DNA of 64,000 nucleotides from Benincasa hispida (lineage: Eukaryota; Streptophyta; Magnoliopsida; Cucurbitales; Cucurbitaceae): assembly GCF_009727055.1 (NCBI RefSeq), contig NC_052360.1:70172189-70236188 (forward strand), read 5' to 3'. The notes below the pieces were generated by a model. That model made no database searches, had not been told where the DNA came from, and saw only the letters and a program-made list of their open reading frames with translations. This document shows, piece after piece, positions 35,061 to 45,061 of this stretch. A program made the translations under genes and the position numbers. Position 1 is the first letter of the stretch. Each line of letters begins with the position of its first letter.

Positions 35061-36110
35061 CACAACATCTAGAGACTCCATTGCCTCTTGGTGTGTTATG
35101 GTATACACTCGCCCTTATTGCTGGGGTCGACCTATGACACTCTTCTCTCTGGAACCACTTGATCCTTCGCCTCGATTTCCAGCACCCTTGGGTTGGTTAA
35201 CTGTCTGGGAGTTGGTCTGTTATGCTGTTGGGGCATCCCTGTTCACCTAGGGAAAGTCTCTCTTGAAATGCCTTGCCTGTCCACATTGGAAACATACCCC
35301 TCTACCATTGTTAACATACTCCAAAATGCCTCTTGCCACAACTAGGGCACGTCGGTTTCCTGTCTATGCTAGCTATCGACTTACCAGTTCGTGGCATCTC
35401 TGGTCGGATTTTTGCACTAGCTGAGGGTCTCGATTTCCTCTTCTTGGATCCTTGCCAACTCAGTACCCTTGAATTGGCTTCCATCTAGTCTGAATTGCAA
35501 TTGGAGGTCGGGATCCCCTGTCTCTAGGCCCTACTACAGCCTCACTGCCCCTTTGCAACTGCTCATCATCTGCCAAACTCCGCTCGACCCGTGTCGCCGT
35601 TTCTACTAACTGGTTAAAGTCTAGCCAATTAGCTGTAGATGTCACCGGAGTTCTAATTTCTTTTCTCAAACCTTATTCAAACTTCCTGCATCTATCTCTT
35701 TCCTCAGCAATAATCAGTAGATCATACTGCGATAACTCTGTAAATTTATGCTCATATTCTGCCACCGGTATCGTTCCCTGCGTTAGTTTGAGGAACTCAT
35801 CCATTTTCGCATCTCGAAATGAGCTGGGGTAATATTTGTCTTCGAAGGCCTTCCTGAACTCTGGCCATAACATCGAATCTGTACCTCTGCGCTATCCTGT
35901 CAAAAACTATATCTTCTAGCTGAGAATCTGCCCTTGCCTGGGGAGTATTAGACTCTCCCTCAAACGTCGTTTCCTGGCCCAGGGGGATCGTTCACCTTCT
36001 TCTTTCCACCCGGTGAGTTCTTTCTAACCTCTGGACCCTTAATGGTAGGGTCAGTATTCCTGCCTCTTGTCTGCTTACTCTGTCTACCACTTTGCCTCGA
36101 CATTCCACCT
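35061..36110 (-). pseudogene. Chromovirus gag with decayed zinc knuckle
   Basis: The minus strand from the PBS begins MSRQSGRQSKQTRGRNTD. The capsid-like block WPEFRKAFEDKYYPSSFRD, then EFLKLTQGTIPVAEYEHKF, then ERDRCRKFE is the retrotransposon gag signature. Two C-rich segments near 35370 and 35290 (CPSCGKRHFG, then CFQCGQARHFKR) are knuckle remnants; the second lacks its last Cys. Several stops. Confidence 0.8.
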
Positions 36111-36193
36111 ATTACAATGTACACATGTTAGGAACTCACACTTTAGGGACTTAGACTTATGCATGAACTTTCCCTCTTATTCCCAAAACTTTA

Positions 36194-36206
36194 TGCTCTG
36201 ATACCA
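36194..36206 (-). other. Primer binding site of the chromovirus (initiator tRNA-Met type)
   Basis: The minus strand reads TGGTATCAGAGCA, three bases after the LTR end. This is the usual plant PBS complementary to the initiator tRNA-Met 3' end (established knowledge). Confidence 0.85.
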
Positions 36207-36209
36207 ACT

Positions 36210-37129
36210 TGTCACACTCCCTCCCAGATTACCCTCTTAATCTAGAAGAGGATATGACGGTGGTAGTTACTAGCGCTACTGCCAGCACTCACCACCTTAG
36301 CCTTCTAACCTAAATACTAACATGTTAAACATTAATAATGTACGCATACAGCATGCCTCCACAAGGTTCTACAAAAGATTATATAAACACATGCAAACAG
36401 TCATGACATAACATCTACGGGTAAAATATTTACAGTTGGGCCCAAACATCACTAACAAAGCCCTAGTCCCTCTCAAAACATGTGTACATAAACAGACTAT
36501 CAACCTAAGTTCTTCTTAACAAGCCGAGCCTTTCAGTGGCAAGCAGCAGTAAGATCAACCTTGAGGAATCTGACCGCTACTTGGAAAAGAAAAACATAGA
36601 AAATCTGTGAGCTAGTAGCCCAGTGAGTGACTATAGAATCATATTCACATCACTATAAACATGTAAATATACCGATGAGCATCTCAAGCATTTTCCTTTA
36701 AACATAAACATTGACAACCATTCTTAGACATCATTAGACATCATTATTCCTTAGTTGAGAACGAGCCTACTTCGATCTAGCTCCTAACGTCTGTTACTGG
36801 CCAAGAGACCCATACTTCGGCCTCCCTTTGAGGGTATATGGCCTAGGAGACCCATACTTCGACCTCTTATTCAGAACTACCTACGTGCACGTGGAGTTTT
36901 CTAAGTACCGTCAATACCTTAGGTACTATTACCCAGATACCTTCTCTGTGTCCTTCAGTACCGGGTTATTTCCTAGCATGAAATTAATTATCATTGCATG
37001 CCATTTACATAAGGACTCATTCTATCATAGCCTTCCTCCAGAATTCATGCTTCAACATTAGAAACTTAACTTTTGTAATGAATTCACAACATACCTTGGC
37101 CTACGTTAAAACATACACAAGCCGGAGAA
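36210..37129 (-). mobile_element. 5' LTR of the chromovirus, truncated
   Basis: Ends GTGTGACA at 36210 and matches the 3' LTR until GAGAA at 37129, where it abruptly meets copia LTR sequence (GGATCTGTAGCTCGAAG on the plus strand). It lacks about 1.1 kb of U3. It contains a short local duplication not in the partner LTR (near 36780-36870, CCCATACTTCG blocks). Confidence 0.82.
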
Positions 37130-38138
37130 CTCTCTTTATGGATCTGTAGCTCGAAGCTCCAACGATACATGAATAGCTGATTAAACTCTTTAGTCACGGG
37201 ATCCACCATCCGTTAACTGCCAAACACTCTATTAAAGGCCGACAGTTGAACTCTCCTTACCACAGATATATTGTGTGTCCATCTTAACCAATCAGAAGTG
37301 TGAGAACCCTTCACAGATCGCTCGTAAGTACAGTTGGACCAATAACCGTTATGCCTCTGTAGTTACATCTAACTTCTTAAGTACCACTGATCCCTCTAAT
37401 GAACATAAGTCATAGTCCTACTATGACTGAGTCCTCTCTTCCAAAGAGAAGTTGTGGCCACTATGTTCAAGCCCCGGAATTAGCACTTAAGGGAGCAATC
37501 CTCTCTACTTATCCCTGCTTCGGGAAATGAATGAATTCCATCTTCTGGATTGAGTTCCCAGCTCCCATATTAGACAAGTCCGCAAAAAGGTAGGCATGTT
37601 GAGTTGGCAATCTGGCCACTTTCACCCATACTAATCAAAGGACCGCCCTCAAAAGCAAGAGTTCCCAAAACATTCAGGATTGAGGTCATGTCACCTATGG
37701 TCATTTAGGTGAGATGTAAGTCTCTAGTATCATCGGCGTTATATATAGAGTCTAATCATCTAGTGGTCCAAGTCTTATATAAACTCTTTGTATAGGACAC
37801 CCCTGCTCGCACGTCTCCACATGAATGGTCAGGTCTACCATCTGTAGTAGTTTACAACATTTGCAAACCTCTACAAAGTGGGTCATATCCATAGTGTCAC
37901 CAAGATCAGGTATCCCACCTTAATCCTTATACTACAGACCTATTTAGGTTATCACTTAAGGCATGATCCACTTGTATATCACATATACATGCTTAAGTTC
38001 ACATAAGATAACCAAGGAGCTTTGTTTATTGGATATGAGTGAATGCTAGAATTAAATAACACTTAGTTTATTCATTAAACAATGTGTATCTTTACAAAAC
38101 AATGAGACTCTTGGAGAATTAGGACACCAATCCCAACA
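37130..38138 (-). mobile_element. 5' half of the copia LTR (outer layer)
   Basis: Minus-strand copia LTR from TGTTGGGATTGG (38138) leftwards to the block AGCTACAGATCC at about 37145. It closely resembles 5653-6665 and 42195-42931. The other end of the same LTR is 29543-29620. Confidence 0.85.
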
Positions 38139-38143
38139 GATCT

Positions 38144-38359
38144 CACATTGTTCAAGCCTTATTTATCTATCGTTTCTTCTGGTTTGTTCTTATGCATCTA
38201 TGGAAAGTTTGTTCGATCTCAGGGACATATATAGGTTCAAACTTCTTGTCTTCACTCATATAATGTTTGCATCACTCCACAAACGAGGGTGCAATATACC
38301 TAAAATCGAAGTCCTACGAAAATTGAAAACAAGAATTTCAGCACAAATCAATTACCGTC
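38144..38359 (-). other. Leader of the Athila-like element between PBS and gag
   Basis: Non-coding, minus strand. Matched by 57222-57437 in the sister copy. Continues across the GATCT site into the gag at 29542. Confidence 0.75.
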
Positions 38360-38378
38360 GTCCCTCGCAACGGCGCCA
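38360..38378 (-). other. Primer binding site of the Athila-like element (tRNA-Asp type)
   Basis: The minus strand reads TGGCGCCGTTGCGAGGGAC, starting six bases after the LTR end. It resembles the plant tRNA-Asp 3' complement used by Athila and Tat elements (recalled). Confidence 0.85.
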
Positions 38379-38900
38379 AAAATTTGTTGCGCTCTAAAAT
38401 GGTGTGATGATATAATAGTCTTATGGCGTGCTTTGAATCCTAAATGTGATGAATAATCTATTTTGAACGCAATGTTTTCCTATTCAAACCCAAGTGCAAG
38501 TCTAAAAGGGTAGTCTTTGTGAGCTCCGAGGTCGAACTCAACGACGTAAGACTAACATGCGATGAAATTATTGTTTGATCTTAATTCAGTAGTTTGTTTT
38601 TAAGTATGCCATGAAGTGTTGTTTCCTAGCTAATGAATTACGTACAAGTTTGATAGAGTCGATGATGATAAGTGTGTGAATGATGATGAATGTATCATGA
38701 CAAGTATAATCACTAAATGAAGCAGCGTTTGTTAAAAATAGGGAAAGTATCAATGACTAGATAGGGTTGAAAAAGACCCACTAACATTTTCCTAAGCAGT
38801 ATATAAGTCATGTGTTCATGCTATAAACTCATAAAGTAGTGAACTTCACTTCTCAATATTTTGAGCCACAATGTTCTATCTCTAGGATGCATGCGATGAG

Positions 38901-39657
38901 TAGAAGTGTTCAAAAAACTCGATGACCCAAAAAACCGATCAACCCAACCCAAACCGGGTTATCAACTCATTTGGGTTGGGTTGGATTCAAATAAATGAAA
39001 ATTTTATGAGTTGGGTTGGTTCATGGGTTCATCTAATATAACACAAACCAACCCGAACCAACCCAAATTTATTATTAACTTTAAAACATATATTTTTTGT
39101 TACTTATAACACAATTATTTATACATATATTTATTTTAATTTTATTTAATTCCAATATTTTTTGAATAATTTATTCTTCAACAACTCTTAAAAGTAGTTT
39201 CTTTGCACTTTAGAAAGAAAATTTTCACTATATAAATTGAAATTGAGTAGTTAATCTTAATTCAATATATCAAAATAATTCAATTAGATTTCATATTTAC
39301 GTTTTATTTCTTTGAGGAAGGGGATTACTAAGCCGAATCCGAATCTAATAAGGGAAAGGTAGATTGTGGCTAACACTATTCTGAACCGGTGCCCTTTGTA
39401 AACTCAAACATCCATCACTGTAGGACGTCCGAAGAATGCTCAACCGAAGGAACTTGAACAAGAACAAACTTTAGAACAAAATTTTAAATAAATGACTCGA
39501 TTAACCCGAACCAAACCAACCCAAATATTTCATAGTTGGGTTGGGTTAGGTTCATTTTTTAATAAGGGTTTTAGGTTGAAGAAATTTAAACCCGAACAAT
39601 TGAGTTAAGTCTAAAAAATATTTCGAACCAACCCAACCCAACCCATGAACGCCCTTA
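38901..39657. mobile_element. hAT-like non-autonomous element, 757 bases, TSD GCGATGAG
   Basis: Terminal repeats TAGAAGTGTTC and GAACGCCCTTA, flanked by GCGATGAG at 38893-38900 and 39658-39665. The sister copy has one GCGATGAG at 57971-57978, the unoccupied site. It is the same family as 23937-24549, with GGGTTGGGTT/AACCCAACCC subterminal clusters. It carries about 150 extra bases (about 39312-39468) absent from the other copy. Confidence 0.9.
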
Positions 39658-40314
39658 GCGATGAGTTTTGAGTGGAACAGGTTAACTTCATCTCTAAAGC
39701 TACTTCTATTCTTGTTTAACGTGTTCCATAATCATATACTCTCTCAAGTACTTGATTAAATTTTTACCTAGACCAATATCTCGGTTTGGTCTCAAAAAGT
39801 CACTATATATGCATTAAACACGATGAATGCCTACTTTTGTACAACTTACTAAAAAATCTTGCTTATCTTCCTCAACCCATTAAGAGTTTAGCCATGCATT
39901 CTTAAAAAAAGAAATATGGATGGATAGAATATAGAAGACATTGTATTTATATTAAGGTTAAAGAGTTTTTCAATCTCAACAACTTAATACAAAATAAAAA
40001 TATTAAGAAAATGTAATGAAAAGCAAGAAATACACGATCTCAAGTCACAGGTCACATTTTTTTGTTTCCTTTGGCTCTGATGGTGCTGCATTAATGTGGC
40101 TGCATGATGGTGGTTCTGATGGTGCTGCATCAATGTGGCTGCATGATGGTGGTGGTGGGCTTTCTTTCTCCTTTTTAGAGAAAAAAAAACTAGGCGCTAA
40201 CTCGAAATTCTCCAAAGAAAAGCTTGATGGTGGCAATGGTGGTTTTCAGAACTTCGATCAATTTCTTGGAAATTTTCCTTTAATCTCCTCTCATACTAGA
40301 CAAATTTTTATGGG

Positions 40315-40324
40315 TTATTTATAG
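40315..40324 (-). promoter_or_regulatory. TATA box of the Athila-like 5' LTR
   Basis: The minus strand reads CTATAAATAA. It is conserved in the sister LTR at 58585-58594 (CTATAAATAG) and deleted from the 3' LTR. About 500 bases into the LTR. Inferred promoter. Confidence 0.55.
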
Positions 40325-40814
40325 ACATCAAGAAAAAGGTTCTTTGCCTCTCTCTAATGATGCACCGACACCTTGCATTTAATTCCATGTCTTGCTGCGC
40401 CCGACTACCCGCGTCACAGATTCATTTCCTCTATTGCGGATGTCTTGAATCAGCTACCAATTTGCATCTTGATGTGACATCTACTGCCTACGCGTTTGTC
40501 GTTTTCTTTCTTCATGTTTCATCTCATTGCGTAGTTTTCTATGTTTGCAAAGCTAGACGTTAGAGTTAATCTTTTCCTATGTGCTCAAGGCTGCAGCTTT
40601 TGCTCCCTTGGCCATTTTTCTTCATTTTTCTTCAAATCCTGCATTCAACAATGACCAATTTTATAATTTTTACGATTAAGAGTTTTGTAAACACATGGAC
40701 GCAAAGTAGGATTATTTGCTATGAATTACAACTTAACACATTTTCTTCTAAATTTTCCGAATTATTCTAAAGAAAGGGATACAATAACTTGTATTTCTAC
40801 AAGTTATCAGAGAT

Positions 40815-41642
40815 TTTGAAAGAACACTTTAGTCCATAAACTTTGAAAAAGAGTTCTAAATAGTTTTTGGATTGTTATTTACCCTAACAGAAAATAACGC
40901 GAGAGTTAATTTTGCGATTACATTAGCCAATCGACCTATTTATTAATAATATTACATTTTTATGGTAGATGTGGCTCTTCTTTCTTTCTTTCTTCTTCCT
41001 CTCTTTTCTTTTTTGTTCCTCTATTTTGCCTAGATGGTCGTTGCCCATGCCCTTCTCACTAAGGTCCAATAGTACATGTCTTGACAACTAAATTACTTAA
41101 AGTTTGGAATAAGTTTCTATAAATGAAAGATGAAGACATAGTAAATAAACTAATGGATGTAAATGGAGATAACAAATTAAGAACAAAAAGTCATGGGCTT
41201 GGAGAAAAACTCGTCATTCCAATCTTTATAAACATAAATTGAGACTAAACGAAAACATCAACACACATATATTACAACTCAAATTTTCCTCTCCTCCTTT
41301 ATGAAGTTGCTAAGTATTTAATATTATGTTATCTACTTTATATTTATTTGCAAGCTCATTTAGCCTTTGTATCTTTCTAGTATTAGTATTTAATGCAATA
41401 TACAAACTTAGTTGTTATCTCTCTATTCTTTCTCAATCTATCATTTTTTCTCCCTTCCCTCCTAACTATTTTTCTTTTTAAATTATTTTTTCATTTAATA
41501 TTCGATTATCCTTTTCATTTTTTATATTTTTATTTCTCTCATTTCTCTTCTCTCTTCTTTCATTTTTTTTTTTAATCATTTTTATTTTTTTCACTAAGAA
41601 GTTTTTAGTTCTTCTTAAATTTTTAGATCTCTATTATTTTTC
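40815..41642. other. Right flank of the Athila-like element, non-coding
   Basis: Matched by 59066-59840 in the sister copy, which lacks about 60 bases near 41275. AT- and CT-rich with TTTCTTTC runs. No gene. The first part (TTTAGTCCATAAACTTTG) looks like an arm of a fold-back repeat. Confidence 0.55.
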
Positions 41643-42193
41643 TAGGTCTCCAATTATGTTTTATCAAAAAAGAAAGAATAAAAGAGATAAGAGGAAGTCG
41701 GCGGTTGAATCAGTTAAGAATTACTTTCAATGTCGTTGAGAGAAGTTGATGTTTAAAAAGAGGAAAGAAACCGGAAGGGAGGGGAGGAAAGACTGAATAT
41801 CAAGAGTGAAGAAGGAGAGCTCTCAAGAGCGGGAGTTCGAAAGTCTCTATCATAGAGAAGTCATCGTAGCATGTCGTTCATCGTCTACTTCTACTAAGCG
41901 ATCGTGTAGCAGAGCTCAACGATCGTGTAGCATTTGGTAGGCGATTGTATAGGATCTAGTAAGCGATCGTGTAGTAGTGGGCAAGCGATCGTGTAGTACC
42001 TTGTAAGTGATCACATGATGTTTGTGGGTGATCATCTAGTGTTACTCAGCGATCGTGTAGAGACTGTAAGCGATCGTATAGAGTTTTGTAAACGATCGTT
42101 GGGAGTTTGATAAGCGATCGTCTAGTTTCTGTTTGTCTCACATCGTTTAATAAAGAATTCATTCATCGTTTAGTTGTTATTCCAAAAGATTGT
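41643..42193 (+). mobile_element. 5' LTR of the deleted gypsy element, with CGATCG array
   Basis: Begins TAGGTCTCCAATTATG and runs to AAAGATTGT. Positions 41878-42130 hold about ten CGATCG units (TAAGCGATCGTGTAG and variants). The partner LTR is at 43377-43937. Confidence 0.8.
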
Positions 42194-42194
42194 G

Positions 42195-42931
42195 GACTCT
42201 AATGAACATAAGTCATAGTCCTACTATGACTGGATCTTCTCTTCCAAAGAGAAGTTGTGGCCATTATGTTCAAGCCCTGGAATCAGCCCTTAAGGGAGCA
42301 ATCTCTCTACTTATCCCTACTTAGGGAAAGAAGTGAATTCCATCTTGTGGATTGAGTTCCCAACTCCCAGATCAGACAAGTCCCCAAAAAGATAGGCATG
42401 TTGAGTTGGCAATCTGGCCACTCTCACCCATACTAATCAAAGGACCGCCTTCAAAGGCAGGAGTTCCCAAAACACTCAGGATTGAGGTCGTGTAACGTAT
42501 GGTCGTTTACGTGAGATGTAGTCTCTAGTATCAACAGCGTTATATACAGAGTCTAATAATCTCGTGGTCTAGGTCATATACAAACTCTTTGTATAGGACA
42601 CTCCCGCTCGCACGTCTCTACATAAATGGTTAGGATCTACCATCTGTAGTAGTTTACAACACTTGCAAACCTCTACAAAGCGAGTCGTATCCGTAGTGTC
42701 ACCAGGATTAGGTATCCCACCTTAATCCTTCTACTACAAATCTATTTAGGTTATCACTTAAGGCATGATCCACTTGTATATCACATATACATGCTTAAGT
42801 TCACATAAGGAGTTTTGTTTATTGGATATGAGTAAATTCTAGAATTAAATAACACTTATTTTATTCATTAAACAATGTGTATCTTTACAAAACAACGAGA
42901 CTCCGGGAGAATTAGGACACCAATCCCAACA
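42195..42931 (-). mobile_element. Copia LTR 5' fragment inserted in the gypsy element
   Basis: The minus strand starts TGTTGGGATTGG at 42931 and follows the copia LTR for about 740 bases to ATGTTCATTAGAG at about 42195, where it stops at the gypsy LTR end. The 3' half of the LTR is missing. Closely similar to 37130-38138. Confidence 0.82.
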
Positions 42932-43376
42932 AGTTGAACATCATAGACACAACCAATTACAAAATAGTTTTGGGATCTGGAACTGCTTTGCGAGGAAAGG
43001 GAGTATGCAAAAATGTGGAAATGAGACTGGGAGATTGGAAAGTGTGTGATAGTTTCATACCATAGGAGTTGGAAAGTGTTGACGTGATTTTGGGGATGCA
43101 ATGGCTACACTCTTTGGGAAAAATAGAGGTAGATTGGCAGAACCTAACAATATCATTTGTTCATGAGGGTCGAAAGATTACTCTGCAAAAGAATCCAAGT
43201 CTGACAAAGGTAGGGGTTAGTCTGAAATGTAGGATAAAGATATGGGATACTGCCCTGCGAGTACTTTAGGAGCATTTGAGGGTGGCTCAAGAGAAAATAA
43301 AGAAGTCTGTCAAAAAGGAAGTTGGACAGATAGAACTTTATCTTGAGGACAAGGTAAAAGTGGAGGGGGGAGGTAA
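42932..43376 (+). pseudogene. Gypsy gag-pol fragment: protease region
   Basis: Plus-strand frame NYKIVLGSGTALRGKGVC, then a stop, then SVDVILGMQWLHSLGKIEVDW and a basic tail. This is the region after the aspartic protease of Ty3-gypsy elements; VILGMQWL is the typical hydrophobic block. No RT or integrase remains. It ends in a polypurine tract (GTGGAGGGGGGAGG, near 43360) directly before the 3' LTR. Confidence 0.78.
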
Positions 43377-43937
43377 TGATAGGTCTCCAATTATGTTGTA
43401 TCAAAAAAGAAAGAATAAAAGAGATAATGGGAAGTCGACGGTTGAATCGGTTAAGGATTACTTTCAATGTCGTTGGAAGAAGTTGAGGTTTAAAAAGAGG
43501 AAAGAAACCAGAAAGGAGGGGAGGGAAGACTAAATATCAAGAGTGAGGAAGGAGAGCTCTCGAGAGTGGGAGTTCGGAAGTCTCTGTCATGGAGAAGTCA
43601 TCGTAGCATGTCGTTCATCGTCTACTTCTACGTAAGCAATCATGTAGCAGAGATAAGCAATCGTGTAGCATAGTTCAACAATCGTGTAGCATTTGGTAGG
43701 CGATCGTATAACATCTGGTAAGCGATCGTGTAGTACCTTGTAAGCGATCGCGTGGTGTTTGTGGGTGATCGTCTAGTGTTACTCAGCGATCGTGTAGAGA
43801 GTGTAAGCGATCGTATAGAGTTTTGTAAACGATCGTTGGGAGTTTGATAAGCGATTGTCTAGTTTCAGTTTGTCTCACATCGTTTAATAAAGAATTCATT
43901 CATCATTTAGTTGTTATTTCGAAAGATTGTACCAACA
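43377..43937 (+). mobile_element. 3' LTR of the deleted gypsy element, with CGATCG array
   Basis: Starts TGATAGGTCTCC and ends TTGTACCAACA. Array at 43618-43870. It has one array unit fewer than the 5' LTR around 43720 (an AGTAGTGGGCAAGCGATCG unit is missing) and one extra near 43640, showing unit gain or loss. Confidence 0.82.
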
Positions 43938-44252
43938 CGTTTATTTCCTAGATCTCCTTTTTACTATTTACGTTTTATGTGTGTATAATTGACAAACTGT
44001 GTGAAACACATTTATTTCTAACTTCCAAAAAAAAAAAAGAAAAAGAAGAAGAAAAAGTTTACCATTGCATTTAATAGATGTATATATGTTAATTCTCAAA
44101 ATATTTAATTACAAGTCAAACATACAAATGTATATATCATGTTGAGCAATTAATTATATCGATTATTAAAATATTAATTTCAAAGTTTGATAGATAATTT
44201 AAAATTAGTCTAATTTGGACTAAGTCTGAAAGTTAATATCATTTGATGTAAA

Positions 44253-44453
44253 TTGGTTGGAGTGAGAGATGACATCCCTATTGAAATAGAAAAATCCCTC
44301 AATTCTACAATTTGTATCAAAACCCTTCGTTTAAAACAAAATCAAGATTTATCTCATCAATCTTATTACAACGGTAAATCTAGTCGTCTATCAAATCTTG
44401 AACCATCATCTGATCAATTGATTTATGTACTTTTCTTTAAGGATGGTCTCTAA
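44253..44453 (+). CDS. Unrecognised ORF fragment, conserved in both duplicate copies
   Basis: A 66-codon frame without an ATG start (begins at TTG). It has ordinary composition, for example RDDIPIEIEKSLNSTICIKT. The sister frame at 60185-60433 extends 16 residues further (VKLREIFEWPLIVGVEVKI) because copy 1 has a deletion near 44445. Of five base differences I counted over the shared part, three change the residue, so there is no sign of strong selection. It may be a captured exon or a relic. No domain recognised. Confidence 0.2.
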   Translation: MVGVRDDIPIEIEKSLNSTICIKTLRLKQNQDLSHQSYYNGKSSRLSNLEPSSDQLIYVLFFKDGL

Positions 44454-44620
44454 TTGTAGGTTTTGAAGCCAAATTTTGGATAGGAAAAAATGCACCCGAC
44501 CTTCATGTGATAACAACAGTAAATTTATAATTTAGGAAAGAACATGACATGTAAGACTAAAAGATCTGCACACTAATGTAGTGCTTGCCACATAGACTCT
44601 GATGCTTAAGTCAGAAAGTG

Positions 44621-44709
44621 CAACTGTGTAACAAAGTAGAGAGTTTAGGTATTAGAATAGACTTATAACTGTGTAACAAAGTAGAGAGTTTAAGTATTAG
44701 AATAGACTT
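44621..44709 (+). repeat. 45-base tandem repeat, two units (three in the sister copy)
   Basis: The unit begins ATAACTGTGTAACAAAG and ends TTAGAATAGACTT. Two copies here, three at 60573-60708. Confidence 0.8.
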
Positions 44710-44782
44710 ACTTCCTCTGAAGTCATAATTATGTATTTATAGTGAAATTCTAACCTAGGGCATTTATATCAGGGTTTTCGAG

Positions 44783-45061
44783 TCATATTACATTAATTAT
44801 TGAGCCAGATTGACTAAGAAATATATTTAGCATGCCCCATTCATCAAAGCTAGGAGGCTCAGTCTCGGTCTTATCCTTGGTCAATGTCGAGGTCAAGGAG
44901 GTTGGTTTGGGCTTTTGACCTAAACTATCCTCTTTTTGAGGCCCAAATAGGAAGTATGTACCATTTGTCAAGCGATGAGGGTCAACCTCAACTTCATCCT
45001 TGGTCGAGTGTGAGGTGAGCAAGTCAGTTTGGGCCTTTGGCCCAAAAACCCCTCTTCTCAT
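44783..45061 (-). CDS. Unrecognised ORF with an internal repeat, conserved in both copies
   Basis: A 92-residue minus-strand frame starting with ATG. It shows two diverged units of about 45 residues: GVFGPKAQTDLLTSHSTKDE..., then DSLGQKPKPTSLTSTLTKDK.... The DNA contains the dyad TTTGGGCCTTTGGCCCAAA near 45028-45047. The sister frame is at 60782-61063. It may be a non-coding tandem repeat that happens to be open. No domain recognised. Confidence 0.2.
   Translation of the reverse strand: MRRGVFGPKAQTDLLTSHSTKDEVEVDPHRLTNGTYFLFGPQKEDSLGQKPKPTSLTSTLTKDKTETEPPSFDEWGMLNIFLSQSGSIINVI

Larger units (their letters stand above)
29621..37129 (-). mobile_element. Tekay/Del-like chromovirus (Ty3-gypsy) nested in the copia LTR
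   Basis: Minus-strand element with LTRs starting TGATTGTGAAC and ending GGGTGTGACA, an initiator-tRNA-Met-type primer binding site (TGGTATCAGAGCA), gag, protease, RT, RNase H, integrase, a chromodomain-like tail and the polypurine tract AAGGGGGAGG. The chromodomain after integrase marks a chromovirus; the particular C-terminal block suggests the Tekay/Del branch (from memory). The 5' LTR is truncated at 37129, so no TSD can be seen. Many stops and frameshifts make it inactive. Confidence 0.82.
29543..38138 (-). mobile_element. Copia LTR inserted in the Athila-like leader, itself split by a chromovirus; TSD GATCT
   Basis: The 5-base repeat GATCT flanks the block (29538-29542 and 38139-38143). 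The sister copy carries a single GATCT at 57217-57221, the unoccupied site. On the minus strand it starts TGTTGGGATTGGTGT at 38138 and ends GATTTCCTTCA at 29543, the ends of the copia LTR seen at 5653-7858. Only 37130-38138 and 29543-29620 are copia LTR; the rest is the chromovirus. About 1.1 kb of the LTR centre is missing at the right junction. Confidence 0.85.
9975..40809 (-). mobile_element. Athila/Tat-like Ty3-gypsy element with nested insertions
   Basis: Minus-strand element flanked by the 5-base TSD GAGAT (9970-9974 and 40810-40814). The LTRs begin TGATAACTTG and end GCGCAACA. The order from right to left is 5' LTR, primer binding site TGGCGCCGTTG (matching the 3' end of plant tRNA-Asp, from memory), gag with a zinc knuckle, protease, RT with an FMDD box, RNase H, integrase, a post-integrase ORF, a polypurine tract TTTTGGGGTG and the 3' LTR. 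This order plus the tRNA-Asp-type site fits the Athila/Tat branch. The element is inflated by at least six insertions and broken by many stops and frameshifts, so it is inactive. Assignment to Athila rather than Tat is by recalled protein blocks. Confidence 0.88.
38385..40809 (-). mobile_element. 5' LTR of the Athila-like element, with hAT insertion
   Basis: The minus strand starts TGATAACTTGTAG at 40809 and ends GAGCGCAACA at 38385. Without the 757-base hAT element and its TSD the LTR is about 1660 bases, in line with the sister LTR (57463-59060). A TATA box lies at 40315-40324. Several short plus-strand frames near 40016-40324 fall in U3/R and are not genes. Confidence 0.88.
41643..43937 (+). 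mobile_element. Deleted gypsy element with 0.55 kb LTRs, only in the left copy
   Basis: Two direct repeats (41643-42193 and 43377-43937) enclose a copia LTR fragment and a protease remnant. The right LTR starts TGATAGGTCTCC after a polypurine tract and ends ACCAACA. The left LTR has lost its first TGA and its last bases. The sister copy has no insertion here (59840-59915). The target side also lost about 75 bases relative to the sister, so no clean TSD is seen. Most of the coding region has been deleted. Confidence 0.78.

Noticed and set aside
35140..35250. Plus-strand frame with PSPRFPAPLGWLTVWEL
   Set aside because: Antisense shadow of the chromovirus gag zinc-knuckle region.
41880..43870. 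Possible CRISPR-like array (short repeats with variable spacers)
   Set aside because: Units are degenerate, spacers are short and related, and the sequence is in LTRs of a eukaryotic retrotransposon; no cas genes.
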